A DNA stretch of 64,000 bases. Source: Flavobacterium sp. 140616W15 (lineage in GTDB: Bacteria; Bacteroidota; Bacteroidia; Flavobacteriales; Flavobacteriaceae). The stretch is taken from the NCBI RefSeq assembly GCF_003668995.1, contig NZ_CP033068.1, positions 4,030,001 through 4,094,000 on the forward strand. Direction: 5' to 3'. The position numbers and the translations under genes were made by a program. Shown here one piece after another: positions 25,466 to 34,670 of this stretch; the first letter of the stretch is position 1; every line of letters starts with the position of its first letter. The notes under the pieces were generated by a model. The model was not told where the DNA came from and did not search any database. It was given only the letters and a program-made list of their open reading frames with translations.

Positions 25466-26053
25466 TTATTTTTTAACTGCTGCTGAGTCTTTTGCTTTAG
25501 CGTCAGTTTTAGTATCTAGTTTTGTACCAGCTTTGTAGTTATCGTTCAAAGCTTTAACAATCTCTTTTGTGATATCAAATTTGTCTTCTGCATATAAAAT
25601 CGATGCGGCATCTCCAGTACCGTAAATATAAGCGTACCCTTTTTCTTTACCGTAATTCTTGATGAATTTTTTAACTCCTGTAACTAAAGAATCCATTTCT
25701 GCACCACTTTCTTGTTGCAATTGTTGAGCTAATGCTTGTTGAGCATATCCCAATTGTTGTTCTCTTTTTTGTAACTCAGCACCTCTTTGTTGCGCCCATG
25801 CTTGACCATTGGCTTGTGCTTGGCTTTGAAAATTAGCAGCATCTTGTTTGAAACGAGTAATCTCCGCTTGAAGCTGTCTACCTTTTTCCTCTGCTTGTGC
25901 TTTGTATTTAGCTTCTAAATCTTTTGCTTCAGTGTACTCTTTCATTAAAACTGAAGTATCAACGTAAGCTGTTTTTACTTCCTTAACTTCTGCTGGTTTA
26001 TTACAAGCAACTACTGAAATCGAAAGTGCGATAATTACTAATGCTTTTTTCAT
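25466..26053 (-). CDS. OmpH/Skp-like periplasmic chaperone lipoprotein
   Basis: The 195-residue product begins with a lipoprotein signal (LSISVVACNK, Cys17). Residues about 40-130 are a long Gln/Ala/Glu-rich coiled coil (QQLGYAQQALAQQLQQESGA), the tentacle part of Skp, framed by the small core segments AYVDTSVLMKEY and YIYGTGDAASILYAEDKFDIT. Skp-type proteins hold unfolded outer-membrane proteins in the periplasm. The lipid anchor is a variation from the classic soluble Skp. The Lys/Asp/Ala-rich tail is low complexity. Confidence 0.85.
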   Translation of the reverse strand: MKKALVIIALSISVVACNKPAEVKEVKTAYVDTSVLMKEYTEAKDLEAKYKAQAEEKGRQLQAEITRFKQDAANFQSQAQANGQAWAQQRGAELQKREQQLGYAQQALAQQLQQESGAEMDSLVTGVKKFIKNYGKEKGYAYIYGTGDAASILYAEDKFDITKEIVKALNDNYKAGTKLDTKTDAKAKDSAAVKK

Positions 26054-26130
26054 TTTGTTAATTTCTATTTTTTAAAGTATGAATGACAAAAATATAAAAA
26101 AATCAATAGCATCGACATAAAGTTTAAAAA

Positions 26131-26998
26131 ATGCTCAATTTTTCTAGCAATCAATTTTTGTTATTAAACTTAGATTATTTATAATTTACTGCTATTAATA
26201 ATGGATTTACCAGCCTTTATTTAAGCGATTTTCTAAAAAAAGGAATACAAATACATATTTACCATCTAAAAAGCGCTTTAAAACAACTAAAAATGCGTTT
26301 TACTTGTTTTTTAAGACATAAATATGAGATGAATATTCTAAAGTTCGTTTTGCTTTCAAATCTGACTCTAATCCGATAAAAAACGCCAATAGATAATTCA
26401 TTTTCGCAGTTTTTCATTTTTAAGAAAATAGACTCGCATAAAACGCGTCAAATTTCATGACAAGAATTTTTTCTAAATGCTTAGCTGTTTTTAAAAAAAA
26501 GAATCGATTTTAAAAAAAATGAATTGACACATCAAAAGTGGCTAAAAATGTTTGAAAATGCTCAATTTTTCTAGTATCAATTTTTATTATCAAACTCTAT
26601 TTATTTATAATTTACTGCTATTAATAGTGGATTCACCAGCCTTTATTTAAGCGATTTTCTAAAAAAAGGAATACAAATACATGTTTACCACCTAAAAAGC
26701 GCTTTAAAACAACTATAAATGCGTTTTACTTGTTTTTTAATACATAAATGTGAGATGAATATTCTAAAGTTCGCTTTGCTTTCCAATTTGACTTTAATCC
26801 GATAAAAAACGCCGATAGATAATTCATTTTTCCGGTTTTGTATTTTTCCGAAAGTAAGCTCACATAAAATGAATCAAATTTCATTGGAAGAATTTTTTCC
26901 AGGCGCATATCTACTTTTTCAAAAAGAGACTGAATTGCTTTTTTTGAGAAATGCCAAAAATGAATTGGCACATCATAAGCTGCCCAAAAAGTTTTATA
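26131..26998. repeat. tandem duplication covering the methyltransferase 3' end
   Basis: Bases 26131-26557 and 26558-26998 are two diverged direct copies (offset 426-441 nt). Both start atgctcaatttttctag and share ttactgctattaat, cgattttctaaaaaaaggaa and gcgttttacttgtttttta. The right copy includes the last about 270 nt of the methyltransferase gene; the left copy holds a decayed version (about 26300-26557), a pseudogene fragment with stops. Confidence 0.8.
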
Positions 26999-27574
26999 AT
27001 GATTTGCATCAAAAGATTTAAAATTTGGAACTGCTACAATTAACGTTCCAGTTGGTTTTAGTAATCGCTTCAATTCTTGAATTTGCAATTCTAAATTTGG
27101 AACATGTTCCAAAACATGCCACATCGTAATTACATCAAAAGAGTTATTTTCTAACTCCGAAATTTTTTCAACAAAAGAAATTCCTTTTTTGATTGCAATA
27201 GATTTAGCTCTATCGCTCGGTTCTACTCCAACTGTATCCCATCCATTCTCTTTTGCCGTTAATAAAAAATCTCCGGTTCCAGCACCAATATCCAAAATTC
27301 TTCCCTTTTGTGGGTTTTCAGAATTAATCAAATTTAATTTATTCTTCAGTGCAATATTTTTTACAATGTGATATGCTTTTTCAAATAATGAACGTTTGTT
27401 GTCTGTGTGCGAAATATAATCTTCACTTTCGTAATATTTCCCCAAATCATTTTCATTGGGTTGTGGAGATGTAATTAGCATGTCCAAAGTTTCATCATAA
27501 TACAATTCAAAAATTTCTTTAGAAACTGAGTGATCTTTTACAGTAAGAAAATGTTTTTTATTTAAAACGTCCAT
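26726..27574 (-). CDS. class I SAM-dependent methyltransferase
   Basis: The 282-residue protein has SAM-binding motif I GRILDIGAGTGDFLL (residues about 91-105), acidic motif II VGVEPSDRA, and motif DVITMWHVLEHVPN, typical of small-molecule methyltransferases near UbiG/polyketide types. The N-terminal 60 residues resemble the region before the fold in sugar or lipid methyltransferases (PNENDLGKYYESEDYISH). The substrate is unknown. Its 3' end is partially duplicated downstream. The gene is monocistronic, with a hairpin upstream. Confidence 0.8.
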   Translation of the reverse strand: MDVLNKKHFLTVKDHSVSKEIFELYYDETLDMLITSPQPNENDLGKYYESEDYISHTDNKRSLFEKAYHIVKNIALKNKLNLINSENPQKGRILDIGAGTGDFLLTAKENGWDTVGVEPSDRAKSIAIKKGISFVEKISELENNSFDVITMWHVLEHVPNLELQIQELKRLLKPTGTLIVAVPNFKSFDANHYKTFWAAYDVPIHFWHFSKKAIQSLFEKVDMRLEKILPMKFDSFYVSLLSEKYKTGKMNYLSAFFIGLKSNWKAKRTLEYSSHIYVLKNK

Positions 27575-27610
27575 TTTATAATTATTGGTATTTTGGTTTA
27601 TTTTTATAGT

Positions 27611-27650
27611 AAACCCTAAAAACGAAATCTTTCATTTTTAGGGTTTTTTA
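27611..27650. terminator. terminator between GNAT and methyltransferase genes
   Basis: AAACCCTAAAAA (27611-27622) pairs with TTTTTAGGGTTT (27635-27646). It lies after the leftward GNAT gene. Confidence 0.75.
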
Positions 27651-27670
27651 TTCTTATTATTTATTTTTCT

Positions 27671-28135
27671 TTAACGCTTCCAGTTTATTTTGACAGCTGA
27701 TATTTTTTCATTTTCCATTCTTATTTCTGAACAAACAGTAAAACCGTTTTTTACATAAAACAACAATGGCGATTTATATGGCGTTGCATTATTTTTAATT
27801 TCATTCTCATGGTCAATAACCCAACCATTCAAATTATCATTGCTCTTTTTTAATTCTTTAATCAATAACGAGCCTTTACCTCTTCCTTGAATTTGACTAT
27901 CGATAATTATTGCAAACCAAACTTTATTTTCTCTCAAAAAAGTAAACGCCCATGCTTTAATTTTATTCTCATCATCAATTAAAAAATAATGTTTTTCATT
28001 TGACAAACTTTTCAAATACAAATCAAAATCATGAATTGCTTCATGATTTAAACTCGCGGGATATTCATTGTTCCAAAGTTGCAATAAGGATTCTTTTAGC
28101 TCCGACGATAAAACTTCTTCTTTAATAATTTTCAT
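27671..28135 (-). CDS. GNAT family N-acetyltransferase
   Basis: The 154-residue protein has the GNAT acetyl-CoA motif A: VWFAIIIDSQIQGRGKGSLL (residues about 71-90, Q/RxxGxG/A pattern), and the motif B-like ending SPLLFYVKNGFTV. GNATs transfer acetyl groups to amines on small molecules or proteins; the substrate cannot be told. No operon partner. Confidence 0.8.
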   Translation of the reverse strand: MKIIKEEVLSSELKESLLQLWNNEYPASLNHEAIHDFDLYLKSLSNEKHYFLIDDENKIKAWAFTFLRENKVWFAIIIDSQIQGRGKGSLLIKELKKSNDNLNGWVIDHENEIKNNATPYKSPLLFYVKNGFTVCSEIRMENEKISAVKINWKR

Positions 28136-28190
28136 AATCTAAAAAATTAAAAACTTATTATTCTCTGTAAAATCAAGACTTCACAAAGTA

Positions 28191-28204
28191 GTTTCACGTG
28201 GAAC
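28191..28204. promoter_or_regulatory. parS-like site 1
   Basis: GTTTCACGTGGAAC fits the ParB-binding parS consensus (TGTTNCACGTGNAACA). It lies in the 28136-28722 gap, in a segment whose flanking sequence resembles that around site 2, 377 nt away. Confidence 0.7.
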
Positions 28205-28567
28205 AAATAATTTAAGATTACAAAATCAGTATTAATAAAAATCAATAATTCTCAAAACAGTTTTCAATCTAGTTAATTTCAGATGATGATTTTATAATTT
28301 CAAAAAAAAAACCAAAACGAACATCCAACGAATATTGATTCTGATTATACAGCACATTCATAAACTAAAACACAATCAGATCAAATCAAATTTTTATAAT
28401 CAAAATCATTTAAATAAATATTCTGGAAAACAAATTAGTAAAACAAACTCCACTCCGTCTATTTAAAAAATGAACTAACAAAAAAAATCAAATAAAACAG
28501 AATCATTTCTAATTTACAAATAAATTAAAAACTAAAAGTTCTTGTAAAACTAAGGCTTTACAAAATA

Positions 28568-28581
28568 GTTTCACGTGGAAC
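28568..28581. promoter_or_regulatory. parS-like site 2
   Basis: Same GTTTCACGTGGAAC as site 1, 142 nt after the mnmG 3' end in the leftward direction. No gene is supported in the rest of this gap. Confidence 0.7.
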
Positions 28582-28722
28582 AATTTTCAAGTTTACAGTC
28601 TCAGTAATCAGTTTAAAATATATTAGCTAATCATCTACACTATTCAGATAACAACTTATTAATTTAATTTTCACAAATTGAGTTTAATCTAAAAACTGAG
28701 ACTAAAAACTTGAAGCAAAATT

Positions 28723-30594
28723 TTATCTTCCCATATAAATTAGCAACACCGAAATATCACTTGGAGAAACACCGCTAATTCTTGAAGCTTGAGAAATCGT
28801 CACAGGACGAATTTTTGCTAATTTTTGTTTTGCTTCAATCGACATTGATTTTATTTTATTGTAATCAAAATTTTCAGGGATTTTCACTTCTTCTAATCTA
28901 GTTAGCTTATCAGCGTTATTTCTTTCTTTCTCGATATAACCAGAATATTTAACTTGAATTTCGGCTTGTTCTAAAATTTCCTGATCCAAATCATTTAGTT
29001 CAACATATTCCTTTACCTTCTCAAATTTCATAATATCTTCCAAATCTATTTGAGGGCGAGAAAAAACCTTGAACATTTTATCACCCTGAGAAATCAAAGC
29101 TGTTCCCTTAGATTCCAAAATAGGATTTGCTTCAGCAACAGAAACACTTGTTTCTTTAAAGAAGGCAACCATTTTTTCTGATTCTTTTAATTTATGCTCC
29201 ATTCTACGTAATCGCTTCTCCGAAGCCAAACCAATTTCATATGACATTGGCGTTAATCTGAAATCGGCATTATCTTGACGCAACAAAGTTCTATATTCAG
29301 CACGTGACGTAAACATACGATAAGGCTCTTCTGTTCCTTTCGTAATTAAGTCATCAATTAAAACACCAATATACGCTTCATCACGTTTTAAAATTAATGG
29401 TGCTTTTTCGTGAACTTTTAAATGCGCATTTATCCCCGCCATTAAACCTTGCGAAGCTGCCTCTTCATATCCAGTCGTTCCGTTTATTTGTCCAGCAAAA
29501 TATAAACCTTCTACTAATTTAGTTTCAAGTGTATGTTTCAATTGCGTTGGTGGAAAATAATCATATTCGATTGCGTAACCAGGACGGAAAAATTTCACAT
29601 TCTCAAAACCTACTACAGTGCGCAACGCTTTAAACTGAATATCCTCTGGCAAGGAAGTAGAAAATCCATTTACATAAACCTCACAAGTGTTCCAACCTTC
29701 TGGCTCAACAAATAACTGATGACGCTCTTTATCTGCAAAACGATTAATTTTATCTTCAATAGACGGGCAATATCTTGGGCCGATACTTTTTATTCTTCCA
29801 TTAAACATTGGCGAACGATCAAAACCTGATCTCAAAATATCATGCACATCCAAAGAAGTGTATGTCATATGGCAAGACCTTTGGTGAACCAAAGGCGTAG
29901 TAACATCCGAGTATGAAAACTTATCCGGTTTAGCATCTCCCTTTTCTTCATTCATTTTAGAATAATCCAAAGAACGTCCATCCACGCGCGGAGGCGTTCC
30001 TGTTTTCATTCTTCCAGATTCAAAACCTGCTTGAGCTAAATCTTCGGTGATTCCGTATGCAGCACTTTCTCCTGCTCTACCTCCTCCGAATTGTTTATCA
30101 CCAATATGAATCAAACCATTCAAGAAAGTTCCGTTTGTCAGAACAACCGACTTGGAGCGAATTTCGATTCCAAGCGAAGTTCGAACACCTTTTATCTTTC
30201 CATTCTCAATAATCAGACCTTTCACCATTTCTTGGTAAAAGTCAAGATTAGGAGTTCCTTCAAGCATCATTCTCCATTCTTCTGCAAAACGCATTCTGTC
30301 GCTCTGAACCCTTGGCGACCACATTGCAGGTCCTTTTGATTTGTTCAACATTTTAAATTGAATCGCTGTGCGGTCAGAAACAATTCCTGAATACCCACCT
30401 AGCGCATCAATCTCACGCACAATTTGCCCTTTTGCAATTCCTCCCATTGCTGGGTTGCATGACATCTGTGCTATGTTTTGCAAGCTCATTGTTACAAGCA
30501 AAGTTTTAGATCCAAGATTCGCGGCCGCTGCCGCGGCCTCTGAGCCAGCATGTCCTGCGCCAACTACAATAACATCGTATTCTTCTAAAAACAT
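28723..30594 (-). CDS. mnmG: tRNA uridine-5-carboxymethylaminomethyl modification enzyme MnmG
   Basis: The 623-residue protein is full length for MnmG (GidA), which with MnmE installs the cmnm5 group on U34 of certain tRNAs using FAD and methylene-THF. Visible features are the FAD-binding VVGAGHAGSEAAAAAANLG near the start, QMSCNPAMGGIAKGQIVREI, the redox region with GTPPRVDGRSLDY, YCPSIEDKI, and a C-terminal helical MnmE-binding part ending RISGVSPSDISVLLIY. The mnmG locus is near the origin in many bacteria, and parS-like sites flank it here. Confidence 0.97.
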   Translation of the reverse strand: MFLEEYDVIVVGAGHAGSEAAAAAANLGSKTLLVTMSLQNIAQMSCNPAMGGIAKGQIVREIDALGGYSGIVSDRTAIQFKMLNKSKGPAMWSPRVQSDRMRFAEEWRMMLEGTPNLDFYQEMVKGLIIENGKIKGVRTSLGIEIRSKSVVLTNGTFLNGLIHIGDKQFGGGRAGESAAYGITEDLAQAGFESGRMKTGTPPRVDGRSLDYSKMNEEKGDAKPDKFSYSDVTTPLVHQRSCHMTYTSLDVHDILRSGFDRSPMFNGRIKSIGPRYCPSIEDKINRFADKERHQLFVEPEGWNTCEVYVNGFSTSLPEDIQFKALRTVVGFENVKFFRPGYAIEYDYFPPTQLKHTLETKLVEGLYFAGQINGTTGYEEAASQGLMAGINAHLKVHEKAPLILKRDEAYIGVLIDDLITKGTEEPYRMFTSRAEYRTLLRQDNADFRLTPMSYEIGLASEKRLRRMEHKLKESEKMVAFFKETSVSVAEANPILESKGTALISQGDKMFKVFSRPQIDLEDIMKFEKVKEYVELNDLDQEILEQAEIQVKYSGYIEKERNNADKLTRLEEVKIPENFDYNKIKSMSIEAKQKLAKIRPVTISQASRISGVSPSDISVLLIYMGR

Positions 30595-30655
30595 TTTGTT
30601 TTATTATTCTCCAGAAACAGTTTAAGGCACTTTCCAGAATTAACTTTATTAATTT

Positions 30656-30669
30656 GTTCCACGTGGAAC
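30656..30669. promoter_or_regulatory. parS-like site 3
   Basis: Perfect palindrome GTTCCACGTGGAAC upstream of mnmG. Confidence 0.8.
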
Positions 30670-30693
30670 TCTCTAAAAAACTATAAATAAAAT

Positions 30694-30707
30694 GTTCCAC
30701 GTGAAAC
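30694..30707. promoter_or_regulatory. parS-like site 4
   Basis: With its flanks, TGTTCCACGTGAAACA (30693-30708) is identical to the B. subtilis parS consensus. Confidence 0.85.
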
Positions 30708-30740
30708 ACTTTATTTTTTTTTGCAGTAAAATCAAACCAT

Positions 30741-30754
30741 GTTCCACGTGGAAC
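30741..30754. promoter_or_regulatory. parS-like site 5
   Basis: GTTCCACGTGGAAC within the 20-nt perfect palindrome 30738-30757. Confidence 0.85.
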
Positions 30755-30778
30755 ATGTATAAAAAAGAAGTTGTTTAA

Positions 30779-31198
30779 TTATAGTTCCACGTGGAACATT
30801 GCAATTTTTTCTTCCTCTTTTGAACGCATTAATACTGCTTCAGTTTCAGACTTATCTTTATATCCGCAGTAATGTAAGATACCGTGAGCTAACACACGCT
30901 TCAATTCATTATCAAAAGGAACATTAAAATCTAGAGCGTTATCACGAACCCTCTCAACAGAAACAAAAATATCTCCGTTTAATTCGTTACCTACAGTATA
31001 ATCAAAACTGATAATATCAGTAAGTGTATCATGATTAAGATACTCTACATTTATTTTATGAAGATATTCATCATCACAAAAAATGTAACTTATCTCCCCT
31101 TCTTTTTTATTCTCTGATAGAATGACAGCAGATAGCCATCCTTCAAACGCTTCTTCATTCTCTAAAACGAAGTCTGTTTCGTAATTAAAATTGATCAT
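30779..31198 (-). CDS. ybeY: endoribonuclease YbeY
   Basis: The 139-residue protein has the UPF0054 core (EISYIFCDDEYLHKINVEYL, DTLTDIISFDY) and the metal site LAHGILHYCGYKDKSE. The usual third His of HGxLHLxGYDH is replaced by Lys (GYK), as I recall being common in Bacteroidota. YbeY acts in 16S rRNA 3' maturation and ribosome quality control. Its start overlaps the end of the DUF4175 gene by 4 nt, so the two are co-transcribed. The last six codons are a parS-like site. Confidence 0.93.
   Translation of the reverse strand: MINFNYETDFVLENEEAFEGWLSAVILSENKKEGEISYIFCDDEYLHKINVEYLNHDTLTDIISFDYTVGNELNGDIFVSVERVRDNALDFNVPFDNELKRVLAHGILHYCGYKDKSETEAVLMRSKEEEKIAMFHVEL
30784..30797. promoter_or_regulatory. 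parS-like site 6 inside the ybeY 3' end
   Basis: GTTCCACGTGGAAC overlaps the last codons of ybeY and encodes its final residues MFHVEL. A binding site is thus part of a coding sequence. Confidence 0.8.
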
Positions 31199-34100
31199 TT
31201 AGTATTAAAATATTCTTGAACCTTTTGATTAAAATTCGATCGCAAAGGTAATGATTGTCTGTTTAAAATCTCTATGCTATTTAAATAATCTGATAATGAC
31301 GCAGGCAACGCATTAGATTGATTATTAAATTCTTTCCTATTTGTTTCTGATTGTCGCTTGTTCTCTTGGCCTTGTTCTTGAACAGCTGTATCTAACTTTA
31401 ATAATTCTTGCTGAATATTCAATATACGTTGCAAGTTTTCATTCTTAAAACCTTTATTCAAAAGTTGTTTTTCTAACTGTTTCATTTGTTCCAATGTCTT
31501 TTGTCCATTTGGTCCGAGTCCTTGTTTTTCTAATTCCTTTTGTAATGCTTCTCTAAGACGAACTTGCTCTTTGTAAATTTCCATTATTTCTTGAGCATTT
31601 CCTTCTCCATCATCACCATTCTCACCAGAGTTTCCTTTACCACCAGACTTATCATCCTTTCCATTTTTACCATTTTTTCCTTGTCCTTGCCCCTGCCCTT
31701 TTTCCATTCCTTCTTTCATTTTCTTACCAAGTCCCTCTTGTTTTTTTATTATATCTGGCAATTGCATGCCTTCTCCTTGACCAGGTTTGGGTTGTCCTGA
31801 ACTAGGACTAGCCATAGACATTTGCATATTACTCAATAAATCACTTAGGAAATCAGCCAATTTATTAGCTGATGAAACAGCATATTGTTGGTGAGAAACA
31901 CCTTTACGGATCTGAACATCCGTTAAAGTTTCAAGCGCTTTATCCATATTGTATTGAACGTTCCCTATTTCTTTTGTAACATCTTCAGCTATTTTAGGGT
32001 TACGTAAAGACAAAGCAAACAAACTATCATCAATATGCTTGAACTGTAATTTTAAGTTTTGCTGAATCTTTATATTCTTATTGAAAACTGACGAACCTAA
32101 TTTAAGTGATTTAAACTGTAGCATAACTGCTTCCTCAGATAGTGAAAAAGCTAAAAGATTATCTAAAATCTGACGCAACATTTTAACATCTTCTTCCAAT
32201 TGTTCTTGCTCAGAAGACTGCATTCCTTCCTTCATTTTCTGAGCCATCTCTTTCATTTTCTTTGCAGCATTTTTCTGTTTAGGCTTAGCTCCTGCACTGT
32301 TGTTTTTCTTTAACTCTTCTGAAGCTTTCTTTAAATCATTATCAATATCTTTTTCTTTATTAGCATCAGCAGGTATTTCCATTGGAGCTTTTAAAGACTT
32401 ATTCTCCTTCTTTAAATCTTTTAAATCTTCCTGAAGTTTATCAAATGCTTTATTAATTTCATCTTGCTTCTCTGAAGTGTTTTCTTTTTCTTTATTAGAA
32501 AGCTGATCTTGTTTATCTGCTAACTTATCCAGTTTATCTTTTAACTGTTCAGCTTTTTTAGTTACATAATATCTCTTTGTAAGCTCAACTAATTGCTCTA
32601 AATTCTTAGATTGGTTTTTAGAAATTTGTTTAAATTTATCTATCTTATCAAACAATTCATCACTCTTTATTTTATCATTTAGGTCTTTAAGTTCATCTAA
32701 TAGCTTTTGATTTTTCTCTAAATCCTTATCCGCATTATCTAAACGCTTTTGTAAATCTTCAATAGTTTGATCTTTCTTTTCAGTCTTGAATTTATCAAGA
32801 TTCTGATTCATCTTCTCAGCAAATTCTTTCATCATTTGGTCTTGTTGTTTCTGACGCTTGATAAAATCATTTACTTTTTGTTGGTCTTTAAACTCTAAAT
32901 TATTCTTTTCCTTACCTACTTTTTGAAGTTTTTCTAATTCAGAAATTTGCTTATCCTGACTTTTTAAAGATTTAGAAAGAGCATTAATATTACTATTTTG
33001 TTGTTCTAAATCTAGCTCGTGTAACTCATCATTAGTTGCAACACGGTCTGAGAAAACGGAAGACTTTGCACTCTTGAAATTATGTGGAGCATCGTTATCA
33101 AAAACTTCAAAATAATATTCATAAGATACACCTTGCTCAACAGGAAGATTACTAGGAAATGAAAAAACAAATTGATCAAAGACATTGTTCTTGACAGCAA
33201 TTGTTCCACGTTTGGCATTGTTAGGTTTGTTACGCTCGTAATACACAATTTGCAATTTTGACAAACCATAATCATCTGATAATTGCCCTAACATATAATC
33301 CTTTCCTAGCTTTAAACTATCAGGAGCAACGCTTACATTGATAGTAGGATACTGATCTTTGATTACTGAGAGCTGATAATTGAGTTTTTCGTAGTTTTTA
33401 ATCTTATTATTAGATGTAAGGATTTGATATTCTGTATTTTGAGCAATATTTTTAGATAAAATAAAGCTATTATCTCCTTTTACAAAGGGAATTAATGTGC
33501 TCCCTTCTTTCCAATCCACATTTTGAGTAGATTTGGTATTCATTTTCCAAGTTACACGAGTTCCTTCAGGTAAAATCGCATTACCAGTGCCACTTATAGT
33601 TTCACTTTTTTTATTTAAATAAGATGGATAATTTAATTGCATTTCGAAGTTTGCAATAGAAGGAACTGTAATAACTTTCAATTCATATGAAGGAGAAGTT
33701 ACCTGATTAGCCTCTACATAAAACTCAACATTACTATTAGGCTTTTCTATTTTAAATTCAAATACTCCAGGTTTAGTTGATTCCATAAAATAACTTTCGT
33801 TTTCAATATGAATCATAACATTCTCAGGAATAACATTCCCTTCAGATTGTACTTGAAGGATGAAATCTTTATTCTGTTCTGTTTGTAAATTTGAATTTAG
33901 AACTACAAATTTAAAAGGAGCTGGAGGTAGAAAAGCAGCATTAAAGTGCACTACCCTATTTAAACTTTGAGAAAGGATACCACTATTTCCAGAAATATAA
34001 AAAACTAAAAAGAATAAAATTGGTATTAAAGCTAAGGGTAAATATTTCTTGTTAGCACTAAAATTAATTGCATTGCTAAACGGAATCAATTGTAATGAAT

Positions 34101-34506
34101 TTGCTTTTTGTTCAATAGAAGCCAACATTAATTCTGATTGTTCAATCTCATTAGTACTAGATGATAGTTGCAAAAAGTTGGTTAATTTATCATTTACTTC
34201 TGTGAAATGATTTCCAATGATTCTTGAAGCTTCCTTATAATCTATCCCTTTTTGAATCTTAAATAATTTAAAAAGTGGAAACATAATAAAACGAAACAAC
34301 AGAAACACTTCTACACATACAAAAGCACAAAACAAAAGAGTTCTTCCTAATGGCTTTAACCAAAGAAAATATTCAATGAAAATGGTAAATAAAAAATATA
34401 ATAAACCAAATCCAGTAAAAAGAAGTAAACCTCTAATCAACTCATTGGTGTAATATTTCTTTATAAAATCTTCAAGCTTTTGATATATAAATGGAACTGT
34501 TTTCAA
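31195..34506 (-). CDS. DUF4175 family large membrane protein
   Basis: The 1103-residue protein has three N-terminal membrane segments (about 23-48, 55-80, 153-170), then a beta-rich periplasmic part (about 180-490; EFKIEKPNSNVEFYVEANQV, SPSYELKVITVPSI), then very long coiled coils (about 500-770) and a Gly/Gln/Lys-rich low-complexity stretch near 920-960 before a helical end. This layout is that of Bacteroidota DUF4175 proteins, of unknown function. It is the first gene of the ybeY operon. Confidence 0.85.
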   Translation of the reverse strand: MKTVPFIYQKLEDFIKKYYTNELIRGLLLFTGFGLLYFLFTIFIEYFLWLKPLGRTLLFCAFVCVEVFLLFRFIMFPLFKLFKIQKGIDYKEASRIIGNHFTEVNDKLTNFLQLSSSTNEIEQSELMLASIEQKANSLQLIPFSNAINFSANKKYLPLALIPILFFLVFYISGNSGILSQSLNRVVHFNAAFLPPAPFKFVVLNSNLQTEQNKDFILQVQSEGNVIPENVMIHIENESYFMESTKPGVFEFKIEKPNSNVEFYVEANQVTSPSYELKVITVPSIANFEMQLNYPSYLNKKSETISGTGNAILPEGTRVTWKMNTKSTQNVDWKEGSTLIPFVKGDNSFILSKNIAQNTEYQILTSNNKIKNYEKLNYQLSVIKDQYPTINVSVAPDSLKLGKDYMLGQLSDDYGLSKLQIVYYERNKPNNAKRGTIAVKNNVFDQFVFSFPSNLPVEQGVSYEYYFEVFDNDAPHNFKSAKSSVFSDRVATNDELHELDLEQQNSNINALSKSLKSQDKQISELEKLQKVGKEKNNLEFKDQQKVNDFIKRQKQQDQMMKEFAEKMNQNLDKFKTEKKDQTIEDLQKRLDNADKDLEKNQKLLDELKDLNDKIKSDELFDKIDKFKQISKNQSKNLEQLVELTKRYYVTKKAEQLKDKLDKLADKQDQLSNKEKENTSEKQDEINKAFDKLQEDLKDLKKENKSLKAPMEIPADANKEKDIDNDLKKASEELKKNNSAGAKPKQKNAAKKMKEMAQKMKEGMQSSEQEQLEEDVKMLRQILDNLLAFSLSEEAVMLQFKSLKLGSSVFNKNIKIQQNLKLQFKHIDDSLFALSLRNPKIAEDVTKEIGNVQYNMDKALETLTDVQIRKGVSHQQYAVSSANKLADFLSDLLSNMQMSMASPSSGQPKPGQGEGMQLPDIIKKQEGLGKKMKEGMEKGQGQGQGKNGKNGKDDKSGGKGNSGENGDDGEGNAQEIMEIYKEQVRLREALQKELEKQGLGPNGQKTLEQMKQLEKQLLNKGFKNENLQRILNIQQELLKLDTAVQEQGQENKRQSETNRKEFNNQSNALPASLSDYLNSIEILNRQSLPLRSNFNQKVQEYFNTK

Positions 34507-34645
34507 AATAGTATTCTGTTTTGCTTATAACCTATAAAAGTAATAATTTTAATTAGATAATGATCTATTAGATAATTAGTCAATTGAACTGCAAACAACA
34601 CATTATCACATTAAAACTCATATTCAAATTCTCTAATTAGAATCG

Positions 34646-34653
34646 TATCTTTG
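34646..34653 (+). promoter_or_regulatory. gltX promoter -7 element
   Basis: TATCTTTG matches TAnnTTTG, 17 nt before the gltX ATG, giving a very short leader. Confidence 0.55.
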
Positions 34654-34670
34654 CATCAAAATTTAAACAA

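Noticed and set aside
30506..30709. Open frame beginning MFHVEH upstream of mnmG
   Set aside because: Its start is a parS-like site, and it runs antisense-free but out of frame into mnmG; no protein features.
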